This document shows positions 26,457 through 35,558 of a stretch of DNA of 64,000 bases, in pieces. The first letter of the stretch is position 1, and each line of letters starts with the position of its first letter. A model generated the notes under the pieces. That model did no database searches and was not told the origin of the DNA. It worked only from the letters and a program-made list of their open reading frames with translations. Where the stretch lies: NCBI RefSeq assembly GCF_900109685.1, contig NZ_FOBB01000002.1, forward strand, positions 676,085 to 740,084, read 5' to 3'. Both the position numbers and the translations under genes were made by a program. Origin of the DNA: Chitinophaga rupis (lineage in GTDB: Bacteria; Bacteroidota; Bacteroidia; Chitinophagales; Chitinophagaceae).

Positions 26457-27217
26457 ATTATGTTTTGTTCACAAAATGTTTTTTAACCGGTTGGGCTTAA
26501 TGACGCACAACGGCTTCGGGCTTTGCGTTTGGGAAAGTTCCGGAGCAGGGAAGCTTCTGTTTATTGCAAAAGCTTAATAGTAATACCTGGCTTCAGGATT
26601 GCACGTCAGTTCGCCTAATGCAAAATACGTGTTTGCGGCTATAATACTTTCATCTCAGACTTAAATTTTCAATCCTCCTAACCCAGAATCTTTTTAATAA
26701 CTAGCCTTTAAAGATGATCCGCTATTATCAGCCATCCTGTTTCCACAAAGGATTTAAATATAAATTAAGCAATTGCTGATATTATTTTATCTGTGAGAGA
26801 AATTTGCCTCCGGCAATATTATTTATTCTATAACTTCCTGCTACTGACCTATAAAAAACATAGGCCGGTGATACAAGTTACACGTTCAGGATTCAGACGA
26901 TACCTATATTACTGGCTTAATATTATCAACCAGAAAAATGCATTTACAAACAACCACGCCCGCGATTGAAAGGCATGCCTGTCACATAGGGGGCATGACA
27001 GAAGATAATCTATAAACGATTGAACTGAACTAAGTGACTTTTTTTTTGAGTAGTTAATGCAAACGTATGCATAAATAGGAACCAATATCAATTCACGTTA
27101 AAACCACATTATGAAAAAAACTTCAGAAAGCTGCCCTACAGCAGAAAATGCAGGTAGTTATTGCTACCGCTTCACGTCAATTTATCCTCTGGCAACTAAC
27201 ACCCAAAAAATTGTTTT
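26457..27217. other. Long AT-rich intergenic region upstream of the first susC
   Basis: A 761-base gap with no supported protein gene. The part near the VOC gene (about 26490-26650) is more GC-rich and contains CACAACGGCTTCGGGCTTTG, which looks like a structured or mobile-element remnant, but I could not pair it into a defined element. The remainder is AT-rich and contains the palindrome at 27058 and the short open frame at 27111. It should hold the promoter of the SusC/SusD pair. Confidence 0.5.
27058..27071. promoter_or_regulatory. LacI-type palindrome upstream of the first susC
   Basis: TGCAAACGTATGCA is a 14-bp pseudo-palindrome with a central CG and one mismatched pair. This is the geometry of LacI-family operators. 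It is 146 bases before the susC start. No LacI gene is adjacent, so the regulator would be elsewhere in the genome. Confidence 0.35.
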
Positions 27218-27221
27218 ATGA
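27111..27221 (+). CDS. Possible 36-residue leader peptide overlapping susC
   Basis: This short ATG-initiated frame begins MKKTSESCPTAEN and its stop TGA overlaps the susC ATG as ATGA. That overlap is the layout of translational coupling. It has no known domain, and the overlap could be chance; the next frame reads into susC upstream sequence without a stop for only a short distance. Low confidence. Confidence 0.2.
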   Translation: MKKTSESCPTAENAGSYCYRFTSIYPLATNTQKIVL

Positions 27222-30200
27222 AAGGAATAGTGAAAACAAGCATTGCGGTCATACTAACCCTCTGTGCTGTAGTTGTTCGATCCTACGGGCAAAATAATAC
27301 GGGCAGTGTGAACGGGATAGTAACAGATCAGGGAGGCGCGTCGCTTCCCGGCGCCACTGTTGAAGCTTCGGCAAACGGTAAACGCGTGAATATCGCCATC
27401 TCTGATAGCACCGGAAAATTCGCGTTTAAAAATTTACCGGCAGGGAGCTACGCCTTTAATGTGCACATGATCGGCTATGATGCAAAATCATTTACAGGAT
27501 ATAAAATTGTACCGGGCCAGAATGCAGCGCTGTCATTTACATTATTCTCTTCGGTAAGTGAGCTGAGTAGCGTGGTAGTCATCGGATATGGCACCAGGAA
27601 AAGGCAGGATGTTACCGGAGCAGTTGCCAAAGCGGACCTGCTGATACAAAAACAATCTCCTAATGCAAACGTCATGTCTTCATTGAGAGGTACGGTTCCG
27701 GGCCTCACCGTAGGCCAGGTTACCAGAGCGGGCAGTGACCCTACGTTGATGGTGCGCGGCAGGAACTCGATCTCCGGCACCACCTCTCCGCTCATTGTGG
27801 TAGATGGACTTATCTATAGAGGAGCACTCACTTCTATCAACCCCTCGGACATTGCCAGCATAGACCTTTTGAAAGATGCCAGCGCTGCCGCTGTATATGG
27901 TTCGCAGGCATCAAATGGGGTAGTGCTGATCACTACCAAAAGCGGAGCAAGCGGTATCGAGAAGCTTACCGTCGATTACAGCGGATCTTATTCTATACAG
28001 GAAATGACCAAAAAGAGCATGAGACCGGCCTCCGGCGCCCAATACATAGAGAAGCTGGGCGACTGGTACCTGTCTGAAAGCAGGGATCCTAACGACATGA
28101 CGAAGATGAACCCCAACTGGGATCCTACCACCAAAATGCCGGGCATCGAGGGCGACAATTACAAGAGCGGCTATGAAGCCAACTGGTGGAAATTAATGAC
28201 CAATTCCCGCCCCAGGATCCAGAACCATAACATTAGCCTTAGCGGACGGTCAAAGAAGATCCGGTTTTACCTGGGCTACGGCTATTTTGACCAGCTGAAT
28301 CTTATTATGAATGATAATTACAGGAGGAACAGCATACGGCTCAATGTAGAAGCTAAACCCGCCGATTGGCTGACAGTAGGCGCTCAAACGGGGCTCTCCA
28401 TCAATGATTACAGTGGCGTTTCGCCCACTTTTTCCGACATCATGCAGCTGAAGCCATACAACCTGCCCTTTGATCCGAAAACCGGTCAGATGCTGGAGTT
28501 TTATGCGCAAACAACTACGCCCACTGCATTGGAAATACTTAAAAGATCAAGGGATGTTGACCGGAATATGAACATCATAGGAAATTTTTTCGTCAGCGTG
28601 GACATTCCGTATGTGAAAGGACTGAACTATCGTGTCAACTTCGGAAACAATTACATCTATACCAACCGGTTTAATTACAATGCCCCTACCGTTGAAGCTA
28701 CCGCCTATAAAACTTATATGACGGATTATTTCCTGACACTGGATCACATCCTCACCTATAAGCGGGACTTCGGAAAACATGGGGTGGACCTGACCTTGTT
28801 GTATGGCGCAGAGAAAAACACACACGATGGCACCAGCACCTCCGCGGGAGGGATCACCAATGGTGGATTATCCTACAACAGGCTGGATGTGGGAGATCCC
28901 GCACGGCTTACAACATCAAACGACCTGGCTATTCTGCCCTGGAAGGAAACGGCGCTTTACCAGATGGCCAGGCTGTCTTATTCGTTCGACAAAAAATATA
29001 TCTTAACCGGTACTGTCAGAAGGGATGGCTTTTCCGGCTTCTCCGCTCAAAACAAATGGGCCACATTCCCATCTATTGCTTTTGCATGGCGTTTAAAAGA
29101 AGAACAATTTCTTCAGCCGGTTGGCTTCATCGACGACCTGAAATTAAGACTGTCTTACGGCGCTACCGGGAACAGAACGGTGGGCCGGTACCAAACGCTT
29201 GCCCAGATGAGTGTTGGATTAGCTAACGGTTATTTGTACGGCAGCTCCGGCGGTGCACAGCTGGGCTCTTACTTAAACCAGCTGCCCAATTCCGGCCTGC
29301 GCTGGGAAACTACCCGCTCCTTTAACACCGGCGTGGACTTCGCATTTTTTAACAACCGCCTCTTTGGCTCACTGGACCTGTATTTCTCCAATTCCGTAAA
29401 CCTGCTGAACTCCAGGGCTACTCCTACCATCACTGGCTTCAACAGCTTCCTGATCAACATCGGAAAGATCCAGAACAGGGGACAGGAGCTGAACATCACC
29501 GGCGTACCGGTTAGCAACAAAAACTTCAGGTGGGAAGTAACGGCTAATTTCTTCCGGAACCGGAACAAAGTACTGGATATAGACGGTACTAAAAATGATC
29601 TGATCAATGGCGCAGATCCCATCTTAAGCTACTTTATCGGTCAGCCTTACGGCGTGGTTTACGACTACAAGATCACCGGTATGTACCAGCTGGGAGAAGA
29701 GGTGCCCGCCAGCCTTGCTGCACAGGGCTTCAAAGCCGGTCAATATAAAATTGAAGACAGGAATAAGGACGGCCAGATCACGCCGGCCGATAAACAGATC
29801 CTGGGCAAGCTGGACCCTTCCTATAGCCTGGGTATTTCCAACAGCTTTCAATACAAAGCATTCCAGTTAAAATTCTTCATCAATACCATTCAGGGTGGTA
29901 AGAACAGTTACCTGGGAGCACCGGGTATTATGCTGTTGAATCCGGACAATATCCGGAATAATAACGGCTTTGTGTACGACTACTGGACGCCCAATAATCC
30001 CAACGCCCGTTACAGGAGCATCGCTGCCTATGTAGCCACACTGGGTGAAAATTTTGGTCCTTATCAATCCCGGAGCTTTATCCGTTTACAGGACATTACC
30101 CTTACCTATATGCTGCCGGAAGGGGTGCTGAGCCGGTTAAAAATAATAAAGGCGGCAAGCATCTACGTGAATGCACAAAACCTCCTGACCATTAGCAAAT

Positions 30201-30343
30201 GGGATGGATGGGATCCGGAATCCAATCCTCCGGCCACTCAGCGGTCCTCATTGGGCTTGAGGGTACCGGGTGGCCTGGGCCTGGACCAGAACGGTTACCC
30301 CGTGATGAAAAACTATTCACTCGGCGTAAATGTGACCTTTTAA
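27218..30343 (+). CDS. SusC/RagA family TonB-linked outer membrane transporter (locus 1)
   Basis: A 1041-residue TonB-dependent importer. After a signal peptide (ending near SYGQ) come a carboxypeptidase-D regulatory-like domain (about 30-115, with GSVNGIVTDQGGASLPGATV), the TonB-box/plug region (SVVVIGYGTRKRQDVTGAV and then LLKDASAAAVYGSQASNGVVLITTK) and a 22-strand-type barrel. SusC proteins import oligosaccharides together with SusD. The paired susD follows 25 bases downstream. No glycosidase, regulator or sigma factor is adjacent on the same strand. Confidence 0.96.
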   Translation: MKGIVKTSIAVILTLCAVVVRSYGQNNTGSVNGIVTDQGGASLPGATVEASANGKRVNIAISDSTGKFAFKNLPAGSYAFNVHMIGYDAKSFTGYKIVPGQNAALSFTLFSSVSELSSVVVIGYGTRKRQDVTGAVAKADLLIQKQSPNANVMSSLRGTVPGLTVGQVTRAGSDPTLMVRGRNSISGTTSPLIVVDGLIYRGALTSINPSDIASIDLLKDASAAAVYGSQASNGVVLITTKSGASGIEKLTVDYSGSYSIQEMTKKSMRPASGAQYIEKLGDWYLSESRDPNDMTKMNPNWDPTTKMPGIEGDNYKSGYEANWWKLMTNSRPRIQNHNISLSGRSKKIRFYLGYGYFDQLNLIMNDNYRRNSIRLNVEAKPADWLTVGAQTGLSINDYSGVSPTFSDIMQLKPYNLPFDPKTGQMLEFYAQTTTPTALEILKRSRDVDRNMNIIGNFFVSVDIPYVKGLNYRVNFGNNYIYTNRFNYNAPTVEATAYKTYMTDYFLTLDHILTYKRDFGKHGVDLTLLYGAEKNTHDGTSTSAGGITNGGLSYNRLDVGDPARLTTSNDLAILPWKETALYQMARLSYSFDKKYILTGTVRRDGFSGFSAQNKWATFPSIAFAWRLKEEQFLQPVGFIDDLKLRLSYGATGNRTVGRYQTLAQMSVGLANGYLYGSSGGAQLGSYLNQLPNSGLRWETTRSFNTGVDFAFFNNRLFGSLDLYFSNSVNLLNSRATPTITGFNSFLINIGKIQNRGQELNITGVPVSNKNFRWEVTANFFRNRNKVLDIDGTKNDLINGADPILSYFIGQPYGVVYDYKITGMYQLGEEVPASLAAQGFKAGQYKIEDRNKDGQITPADKQILGKLDPSYSLGISNSFQYKAFQLKFFINTIQGGKNSYLGAPGIMLLNPDNIRNNNGFVYDYWTPNNPNARYRSIAAYVATLGENFGPYQSRSFIRLQDITLTYMLPEGVLSRLKIIKAASIYVNAQNLLTISKWDGWDPESNPPATQRSSLGLRVPGGLGLDQNGYPVMKNYSLGVNVTF

Positions 30344-30368
30344 TGCTTTCACCCCTAAACTTTAAGTC

Positions 30369-32072
30369 ATGAAAAAAAGAATCATCATATACCTGCTTGG
30401 AATCAGCGCAGTGTTATCTTCCTGCAGTAAGAGCTTCCTGGACGAAGATCCGCTGTCTATCTATACACCGGACAATACGCTGCAAACATCGATACAGTAT
30501 CAGCAGGCTGTCAATAACCTGTACAACGGTGTCAGGAACATCTACATGGGCAATATTAACCTGGATACTTATTTCGGTCTGTATTATGCTACTGACTTTG
30601 CGTATAACGCTACCGATTATGATCCTGCCGCGAAGTTAAATGCCTATAAGGCGACCATGGTACCAAGCTATCTTATTCCGACGGGTATCTGGACAGCCTA
30701 TTACAAGATCATCACGAATGCTAACCTGATCATCAACCGGCTAAATAACGCCACTCAGCTGAGCGATGCTGATAAGAACAGTTTCCTGGGCCAGGCATTG
30801 TTCTTCAGGGCTTATTCGTATAACGTATTGGCCAACCTGTACGGCGGGGTGCCTGTTGAATTGAATGAACTTTCAGGCCCGCGGTATGACTATGTACGCT
30901 CCAGCCGGGCGGAGGTATACCAGCAATGTAAAAAAGACCTGCAGCAGGCTATCGGCCTGTTGTCTGATATTAACCAGGTGCCTGATGGTACAGTGAATAA
31001 ACAGATCGCCAAACATGTGCTCACGGAAGTGCTCATCTCTTTAAAGGATTATGATGGCGCCATTACAAGTGCATCAGAAGTGATCAGCTTTCCAGGCTTA
31101 TCGCTGATGACCAGCCGGTTTGGCAGAAGGGCCAGTTTACCGGGTGATGTTTACCGGGACCTGTTTGAATACAATAACCAGAACTACAGCACCGGCAACC
31201 ATGAGGGGCTGCTGGTGATACAAACCACGCTGAACAACTCCGCATCCGTGGGAGATCAGACCGCCTGGGCGGTAGTTCCCAGTTTGACGGGTGTTAGAAT
31301 TGTGGAGTCCACTACTAAAACTAAAATGGCAATCCTGTTCAACGCCAAGTTCGTGGACAGCATTTCTTCCAACGGTATCGGCTGGATACGTCCTACCAAT
31401 CACTTCTTTTATGAGATCTGGACACCGGGTGATATCCGCAATTCTTCCTATAATATCGTCAGGGATATCCGGATCTCCGGTGTACCTGCTAATTCTCCCG
31501 ATTACGGTAAATGGTATGTAAAAGATGGTTATAAGGACAAAGTACAACCGTCAGACTTCAGGGATACCATCCGCAATTTTTATCCGGTGATCAGGAAAAC
31601 ATCTCCATCAGCGGGTGATTTTGTATCAGCTGCCGGTCCGGCGATCCTCACCAATGTGACCAATCCGTTTGGCGGATTTTTGTTAAACGGCGCTTCCCGT
31701 TTGTTTATGCAGAAATACATGGCCCGTTTGGCAGAAACCTATCTGTTAAGAGCAGAAGCTTATATCGGGAAAGGAGAAAAACAGAAAGCAGCAGATGATA
31801 TCAATGTGCTGAGAAGCAGGGCACAAACTACTGCAGCCAGTGCTGCAGAAATGAATATCGATTACATCCTGGATGAACGTTTGCGGGAATTGTACATGGA
31901 AGAGTTCCGGGCAGTAACCCTTACCCGGTTAGGACTGTTATATGACCGTGATAAAAAATACAATCCTAAGTCTGGCCTGACGATTGAAACATACCATAAT
32001 CTGTGGCCGATACCTGCTACTGAAATAACACAAAATACCGGTGCTGTATTGGAACAGAATCAGGGGTATTAG
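30369..32072 (+). CDS. SusD/RagB family nutrient-binding lipoprotein (locus 1)
   Basis: 567 residues. The lipoprotein leader ends in VLSSC (Cys about residue 19). The typical SusD TPR scaffold is visible in the N-terminal FLDEDPLSIYTP and TSIQYQQAVNNLYNGVR, and in the C-terminal LRAEAYIGKGEKQKAADDINVLRSRA and DYILDERLRELYMEEFRAVTLTRLGLL. SusD caps the SusC barrel and binds the substrate at the cell surface. Ends before a hairpin shared with the convergent beta-helix gene. Confidence 0.95.
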   Translation: MKKRIIIYLLGISAVLSSCSKSFLDEDPLSIYTPDNTLQTSIQYQQAVNNLYNGVRNIYMGNINLDTYFGLYYATDFAYNATDYDPAAKLNAYKATMVPSYLIPTGIWTAYYKIITNANLIINRLNNATQLSDADKNSFLGQALFFRAYSYNVLANLYGGVPVELNELSGPRYDYVRSSRAEVYQQCKKDLQQAIGLLSDINQVPDGTVNKQIAKHVLTEVLISLKDYDGAITSASEVISFPGLSLMTSRFGRRASLPGDVYRDLFEYNNQNYSTGNHEGLLVIQTTLNNSASVGDQTAWAVVPSLTGVRIVESTTKTKMAILFNAKFVDSISSNGIGWIRPTNHFFYEIWTPGDIRNSSYNIVRDIRISGVPANSPDYGKWYVKDGYKDKVQPSDFRDTIRNFYPVIRKTSPSAGDFVSAAGPAILTNVTNPFGGFLLNGASRLFMQKYMARLAETYLLRAEAYIGKGEKQKAADDINVLRSRAQTTAASAAEMNIDYILDERLRELYMEEFRAVTLTRLGLLYDRDKKYNPKSGLTIETYHNLWPIPATEITQNTGAVLEQNQGY

Positions 32073-32082
32073 AATGGAAGTG

Positions 32083-32115
32083 ATAGTTCCGGCCCGGTTC
32101 AGTGGCCGGAACTAT
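32083..32115. terminator. Hairpin between convergent susD and beta-helix genes
   Basis: A perfect 12-bp inverted repeat (32083-32094 with 32104-32115) has a 9-nt loop and lies 10 bases after the susD stop. There is no strong T-run on either side, so it may be a weak bidirectional terminator or an RNA-stabilising stem. Confidence 0.5.
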
Positions 32116-32146
32116 TACCATTTGGAAGGTTAACGACGCAATATAG

Positions 32147-33346
32147 TTAGTGCATCACCTCAAAAGCCCCAATGGCCCGCTGTGCGAGAAACCTGTTACC
32201 ATTATAATCCTTTTCGGGATACCTTAACTGAGAACCTGCACCTGCCGCAGGACTCTCATCCGGGATGGAATAATCCACCCGCAACAACGGATCTTTACCC
32301 GTTATATTATTATACTCCACCACAGGCAGCTGCGGCTTCCACGCAGGATCTCCGGTATGGAACCACAGGTTGCTGGAAAATATAAAGCTTCCAGGTACAG
32401 TGCCAGGGCCGATGCTGCATGCAGCCCGCATTTGCTCATCAACATAAATAAGATTATTACAAAAAGTATTATCACTGCATTTTACAAAACGCATCGTGTC
32501 TCTATTTTCCTGTAATATGCGAATGACCCAGCGTGCGGGTTTGTAGATGGTGTTATTTACCACGGAGGATCGTGTGCAACCTACAAATGCTACCGGCACT
32601 TCGGATCCTGTGAACACACAACTTTGCACTTTTAGATCTGTTGCTTCATAATTGGCATCCGCAGGCCTGAAGAACGCTGTACCGGTACTGCCGCCAAGAT
32701 TAATGGCCCTGCTGCCGGCATTTTGAAACCTGCATGCTTCAATAAGAATATTGCTGCTACCGCCCTTCATTTGTATGGCATTTGCACCCAAATTTTCAAA
32801 ATGGCATTGCCGGATAATGCTTCTGTGGCAACCTACCATATCGATGCCACTGCCGCCTCTGGCTCCATTCAGGAAGGTACATTGCTGAACGATGAGATCA
32901 TCCACGCCGGACAGCTTCAACAGATCATTGTTGCCATCAGCGGCCAGATCACGAAAGATGCAATGCTGCAGCACAATATGGTGCGCAGGAGTGGAGTAGG
33001 AGCTGCCATCATCGAAATTGAGGCCATTGCTTTTTTGCCCTGTAAATACAATCCCTTCAATGTGGAGATAAGCAACATCGCTACCGTGCCATGCAAAGTT
33101 TCCGCCTTCATACACAACTGCACCGCGCTTTTTTGCAATGATGTAGATCCATTTACCGGGAGTGCCTTTCAGGCTTTGCAGGGATTGATTACCGGGGTAG
33201 GAGCCGTTGTAGAGCAGGATCGTATCACCGGGAGTTGCCTTGGCCGCCGCCGCCGCAATATCCGCGTAACGCTGCCCATAACCCGTGTGTAACACCGCTG
33301 CTGATAAAGGACCATGAACAAACAATAAAAGGAGGAACAGGCGCAT
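32147..33346 (-). CDS. Right-handed parallel beta-helix protein (pectate-lyase-like)
   Basis: The start chosen is the Met at 33346, giving the signal peptide MRLFLLLLFVHGPLSA; an upstream Met (33376) would add ten residues. The 399-residue mature chain repeats coil motifs such as VLQHCIFRDL, IVQQCTFLNGA, IIRQCHFENLGANAIQ and LIEACRFQNAGSRAINLGG, characteristic of the pectate-lyase/chondroitinase-B superfamily. An early TPGDTILLYNGSYPG motif is typical of polysaccharide lyase-like helices. The catalytic residues cannot be identified. It is secreted, convergent with the locus 1 SusD and could act on the same glycan, but it is not in that operon. Confidence 0.85.
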   Translation of the reverse strand: MRLFLLLLFVHGPLSAAVLHTGYGQRYADIAAAAAKATPGDTILLYNGSYPGNQSLQSLKGTPGKWIYIIAKKRGAVVYEGGNFAWHGSDVAYLHIEGIVFTGQKSNGLNFDDGSSYSTPAHHIVLQHCIFRDLAADGNNDLLKLSGVDDLIVQQCTFLNGARGGSGIDMVGCHRSIIRQCHFENLGANAIQMKGGSSNILIEACRFQNAGSRAINLGGSTGTAFFRPADANYEATDLKVQSCVFTGSEVPVAFVGCTRSSVVNNTIYKPARWVIRILQENRDTMRFVKCSDNTFCNNLIYVDEQMRAACSIGPGTVPGSFIFSSNLWFHTGDPAWKPQLPVVEYNNITGKDPLLRVDYSIPDESPAAGAGSQLRYPEKDYNGNRFLAQRAIGAFEVMH

Positions 33347-33543
33347 TGGGAGGTATTTACAGGGAAAATAATGCAAAAAAACAGATCAGGCAATCAATTC
33401 TTAAAACCGGGGTGATGGGTTAAAGACTAACAAAGAAGATCTTATATTCAGCTGTGGTTCGGGATCTTGTTTGATATACAATTTTTCGCCAAGCTGCTAC
33501 AGCGGCATATATAAACGAAAAAGGCATTTAATTCGTGCAGGTT

Positions 33544-33927
33544 TTATTTTTTGAAAGTGCTATCTAATTTGATCGCTTCTTTTAAAAGCTTTTTTATTGG
33601 CTTATCATCAATCTCCTCCGGCGTCTCGTAGATTTTGTAAAAAATTTGCTTGTTAGTTCCATGAGACAGGAAGCGATCGCGGTCATTTAATTGATGCCCA
33701 TACCAAAAACCTAAAAGAACTCCCTTTTTGATACCTCCCCTCGGAACAGTTGAAGGCCAGATAATACATATGCCTTTGTTGCCATAAAAAAATGGAACAT
33801 TGTATGATATTTTCTCTTTGCAATATCCGGGAAGAACATCAATTATTATCTGCCGCAAAACATCTACAATTATTTTTTCGTCTTCAGGAAGAATAGCAAA
33901 AAGCTCAACAAGGTTTCTAATTTTCAT
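33544..33927 (-). CDS. DUF1801 (YdhG-like) protein
   Basis: 127 residues matching the DUF1801 family of small soluble alpha+beta proteins. The typical features are a helical start (LVELFAILPEDEKIIVDVLRQIIID), the central ISYNVPFFYGNKGICIIWP block and the C-terminal KPIKKLLKEAIKLD helix. The function of the family is unknown. It is transcribed alone on the minus strand. Confidence 0.82.
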   Translation of the reverse strand: MKIRNLVELFAILPEDEKIIVDVLRQIIIDVLPGYCKEKISYNVPFFYGNKGICIIWPSTVPRGGIKKGVLLGFWYGHQLNDRDRFLSHGTNKQIFYKIYETPEEIDDKPIKKLLKEAIKLDSTFKK

Positions 33928-34067
33928 CAGCGTTTAAATAAAGTTTTTCAAATCCAAAGGATCGCAGGGCAGCCCCTTCGTGTTGGTGTCATTATTGGCC
34001 AAATTAAGAAAACAGATCATTATAACTTAAACCTTTGTTTATCATCACAGGAGTGCGAGAATACAAA

Positions 34068-34095
34068 AGCGGACCGCCATTACTGGCGATCCGCT
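34068..34095 (-). terminator. Hairpin terminator of the lipase gene
   Basis: A 12-bp stem with one mismatch (34068-34079 with 34084-34095) and a 4-nt loop lies 81 bases after the lipase stop codon. On the minus strand it is followed by TTTGTATT. Confidence 0.65.
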
Positions 34096-34175
34096 GAATT
34101 TTTAAACAAGTCACTTAAGGTAGTGGCAAAACCGTAACGGATAACGGCCCCGGTTATTCCGTCAGCAGTCTGTTT

Positions 34176-35138
34176 TTAGCTTTGTGCTTTACAGCTGCCA
34201 TCTCCGAAGTTCAGGATGTCCGGGTTATCGTTGCCATTAAGTCTATCAAGTACATACTGGTAAACCGGCAGCTGGTGTGCGCACCCTGCGCCTGGGTTTA
34301 CCAGCGGGTACTGGGTTGAATCGATCTTATAACCCCCGGCTACCTGGGTGTAGATGTTAACCTGGTTTTCGAAGTACTGCGGAACTTTTGGAACAACATC
34401 CGGCACATTATATATGCGGCAGTTGTCAGCTACGCTGTTGTTGTACAGATCGGCAAAAGTAGCATCGCCGGTCATCGGAGACGCGTAAGTATACACGCTA
34501 AGATCCAGGCCTTTACCCAGGCCGGTGGAGGCAGCGGCGGCATAATAGGTTGCCAGCGTGGCTCCCAGGCTATGACCGGCAACCACTGTCCGCACATTTC
34601 CGGCATCCGGCATCATAAGTGCGGGATCGGCTGCAACGATCTTTAACAGGAGGGGCACAATCTGCGTAGTGGCATCTGGCGGTGACACGATCAGACCTGA
34701 TTCATAAAGGTCATAAAAGCCGGATGGAACCAATCCTTTATTGTTAAACTCCTTAAAGGGAGTGGGAACAAAAAAGGCGTCTGCAATGGCTTCAAGGTCG
34801 TTTTCTGTACCGCGGATGGCGATCACATAGTCCCGGGTGCTGTTATGCTGTGCTATAAACCCGTAATAAACGAGGTCGAGGTTTCCGGGGACAATAATGT
34901 CATTCATCTGAACATTGTACAGTACAGTGTAGTTTGTCATAAAGTCCTTGTCTACCAGCACCTGGTAGTCCGTATTGTCACAGATATTCTGATACGCCTT
35001 TAGTGAAGGATTAAGCTGTGTTGACGTATCATTCTCCTTTACTGCCTGTTTGTAAATCATGTCTGCCAGGTTAACCAATTTGGCATACTGAACAGCCTCT
35101 GAGAGGGAAATGGATAAAGATTTGACTTGGGATTCCAT
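34176..35138 (-). CDS. Class 3 (alpha/beta-hydrolase) lipase
   Basis: 320 residues of the class 3 lipase family. The nucleophile elbow is AGHSLGATLATYYAA (Ser190). The upstream YVIAIRGTENDLEAIADAF matches the oxyanion and family signature region (GTxxxxDW in fungal lipases). A downstream Asp in YNVPDVVPKVP and a His near the C-terminus (AGCAHQLPVYQY) are good candidates for the rest of the triad. No signal peptide is visible at this start, so it is either cytoplasmic or secreted by an unusual route. The substrate is unknown. Confidence 0.85.
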   Translation of the reverse strand: MESQVKSLSISLSEAVQYAKLVNLADMIYKQAVKENDTSTQLNPSLKAYQNICDNTDYQVLVDKDFMTNYTVLYNVQMNDIIVPGNLDLVYYGFIAQHNSTRDYVIAIRGTENDLEAIADAFFVPTPFKEFNNKGLVPSGFYDLYESGLIVSPPDATTQIVPLLLKIVAADPALMMPDAGNVRTVVAGHSLGATLATYYAAAASTGLGKGLDLSVYTYASPMTGDATFADLYNNSVADNCRIYNVPDVVPKVPQYFENQVNIYTQVAGGYKIDSTQYPLVNPGAGCAHQLPVYQYVLDRLNGNDNPDILNFGDGSCKAQS

Positions 35139-35498
35139 AGAAAAATGGTTTGAGGGTGAAAAATGATTGATGCTTGAGGGGGCCTTAATGATCTGCTAAA
35201 CATTCACAAGTAGTCCAATTTAGCACAATTTTTTCTTTTTCCAATATTATACACCAGATGGTTGAAAGCCGGACAAATAACATACTTAAAAGGCCTGGGA
35301 TTGCGGAACATCCGCAAAAGAGCCGCCCTCATCGGCGGCACCTGTAACATCGAATGCCCTTTACACGCGGAGCCGGAGTTTTGCAAACCGTTAGCATATA
35401 CATGAGTTTTGAACGATCCAACCAGGGGCAATGCATGGCTTAAAAGTACAATCCGGCCTTTTTTTTAAAATTTATATAGGTTTTTTCAAAAAGGCCAT

Positions 35499-35506
35499 TA
35501 TATTTG
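35499..35506 (+). promoter_or_regulatory. -7 element of the lacI promoter
   Basis: TATATTTG matches TAnnTTTG exactly, 52 bases before the lacI start. The expected transcription start is around 35510-35513, so the operator that begins at 35510 overlaps it. Confidence 0.55.
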
Positions 35507-35509
35507 TGT

Positions 35510-35531
35510 AAAATGAATACGCATTCATTTT
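35510..35531. promoter_or_regulatory. LacI operator 1, over the lacI transcription start
   Basis: A perfect 9-bp inverted repeat (AAAATGAAT and ATTCATTTT) with a 4-base spacer. Its core, TGAATACGCATTCA at 35514-35527, has the central CG step that LacI-family hinge helices intercalate. It lies directly at the predicted lacI transcription start, so the regulator probably represses itself. A near-identical copy is found at 36587. Confidence 0.7.
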
Positions 35532-35558
35532 CTATCTGATCCAGTTAAAAAGCAACCT

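Larger units (their letters stand above)
35139..35558. other. Intergenic region between the lipase and lacI
   Basis: A 420-base divergent gap. Its last 60 bases hold the lacI promoter (35499) and operator (35510). The rest has no supported gene; a candidate lipase promoter (TTG-N19-TAAATTGG on the minus strand, near 35211-35240) is one mismatch from consensus. Confidence 0.5.

Noticed and set aside
26490..26650. Possible integron attC site
   Set aside because: A GTTGGGC-like core can be found, but no matching RYYYAAC partner or stem was seen, so it does not meet the attC structure.
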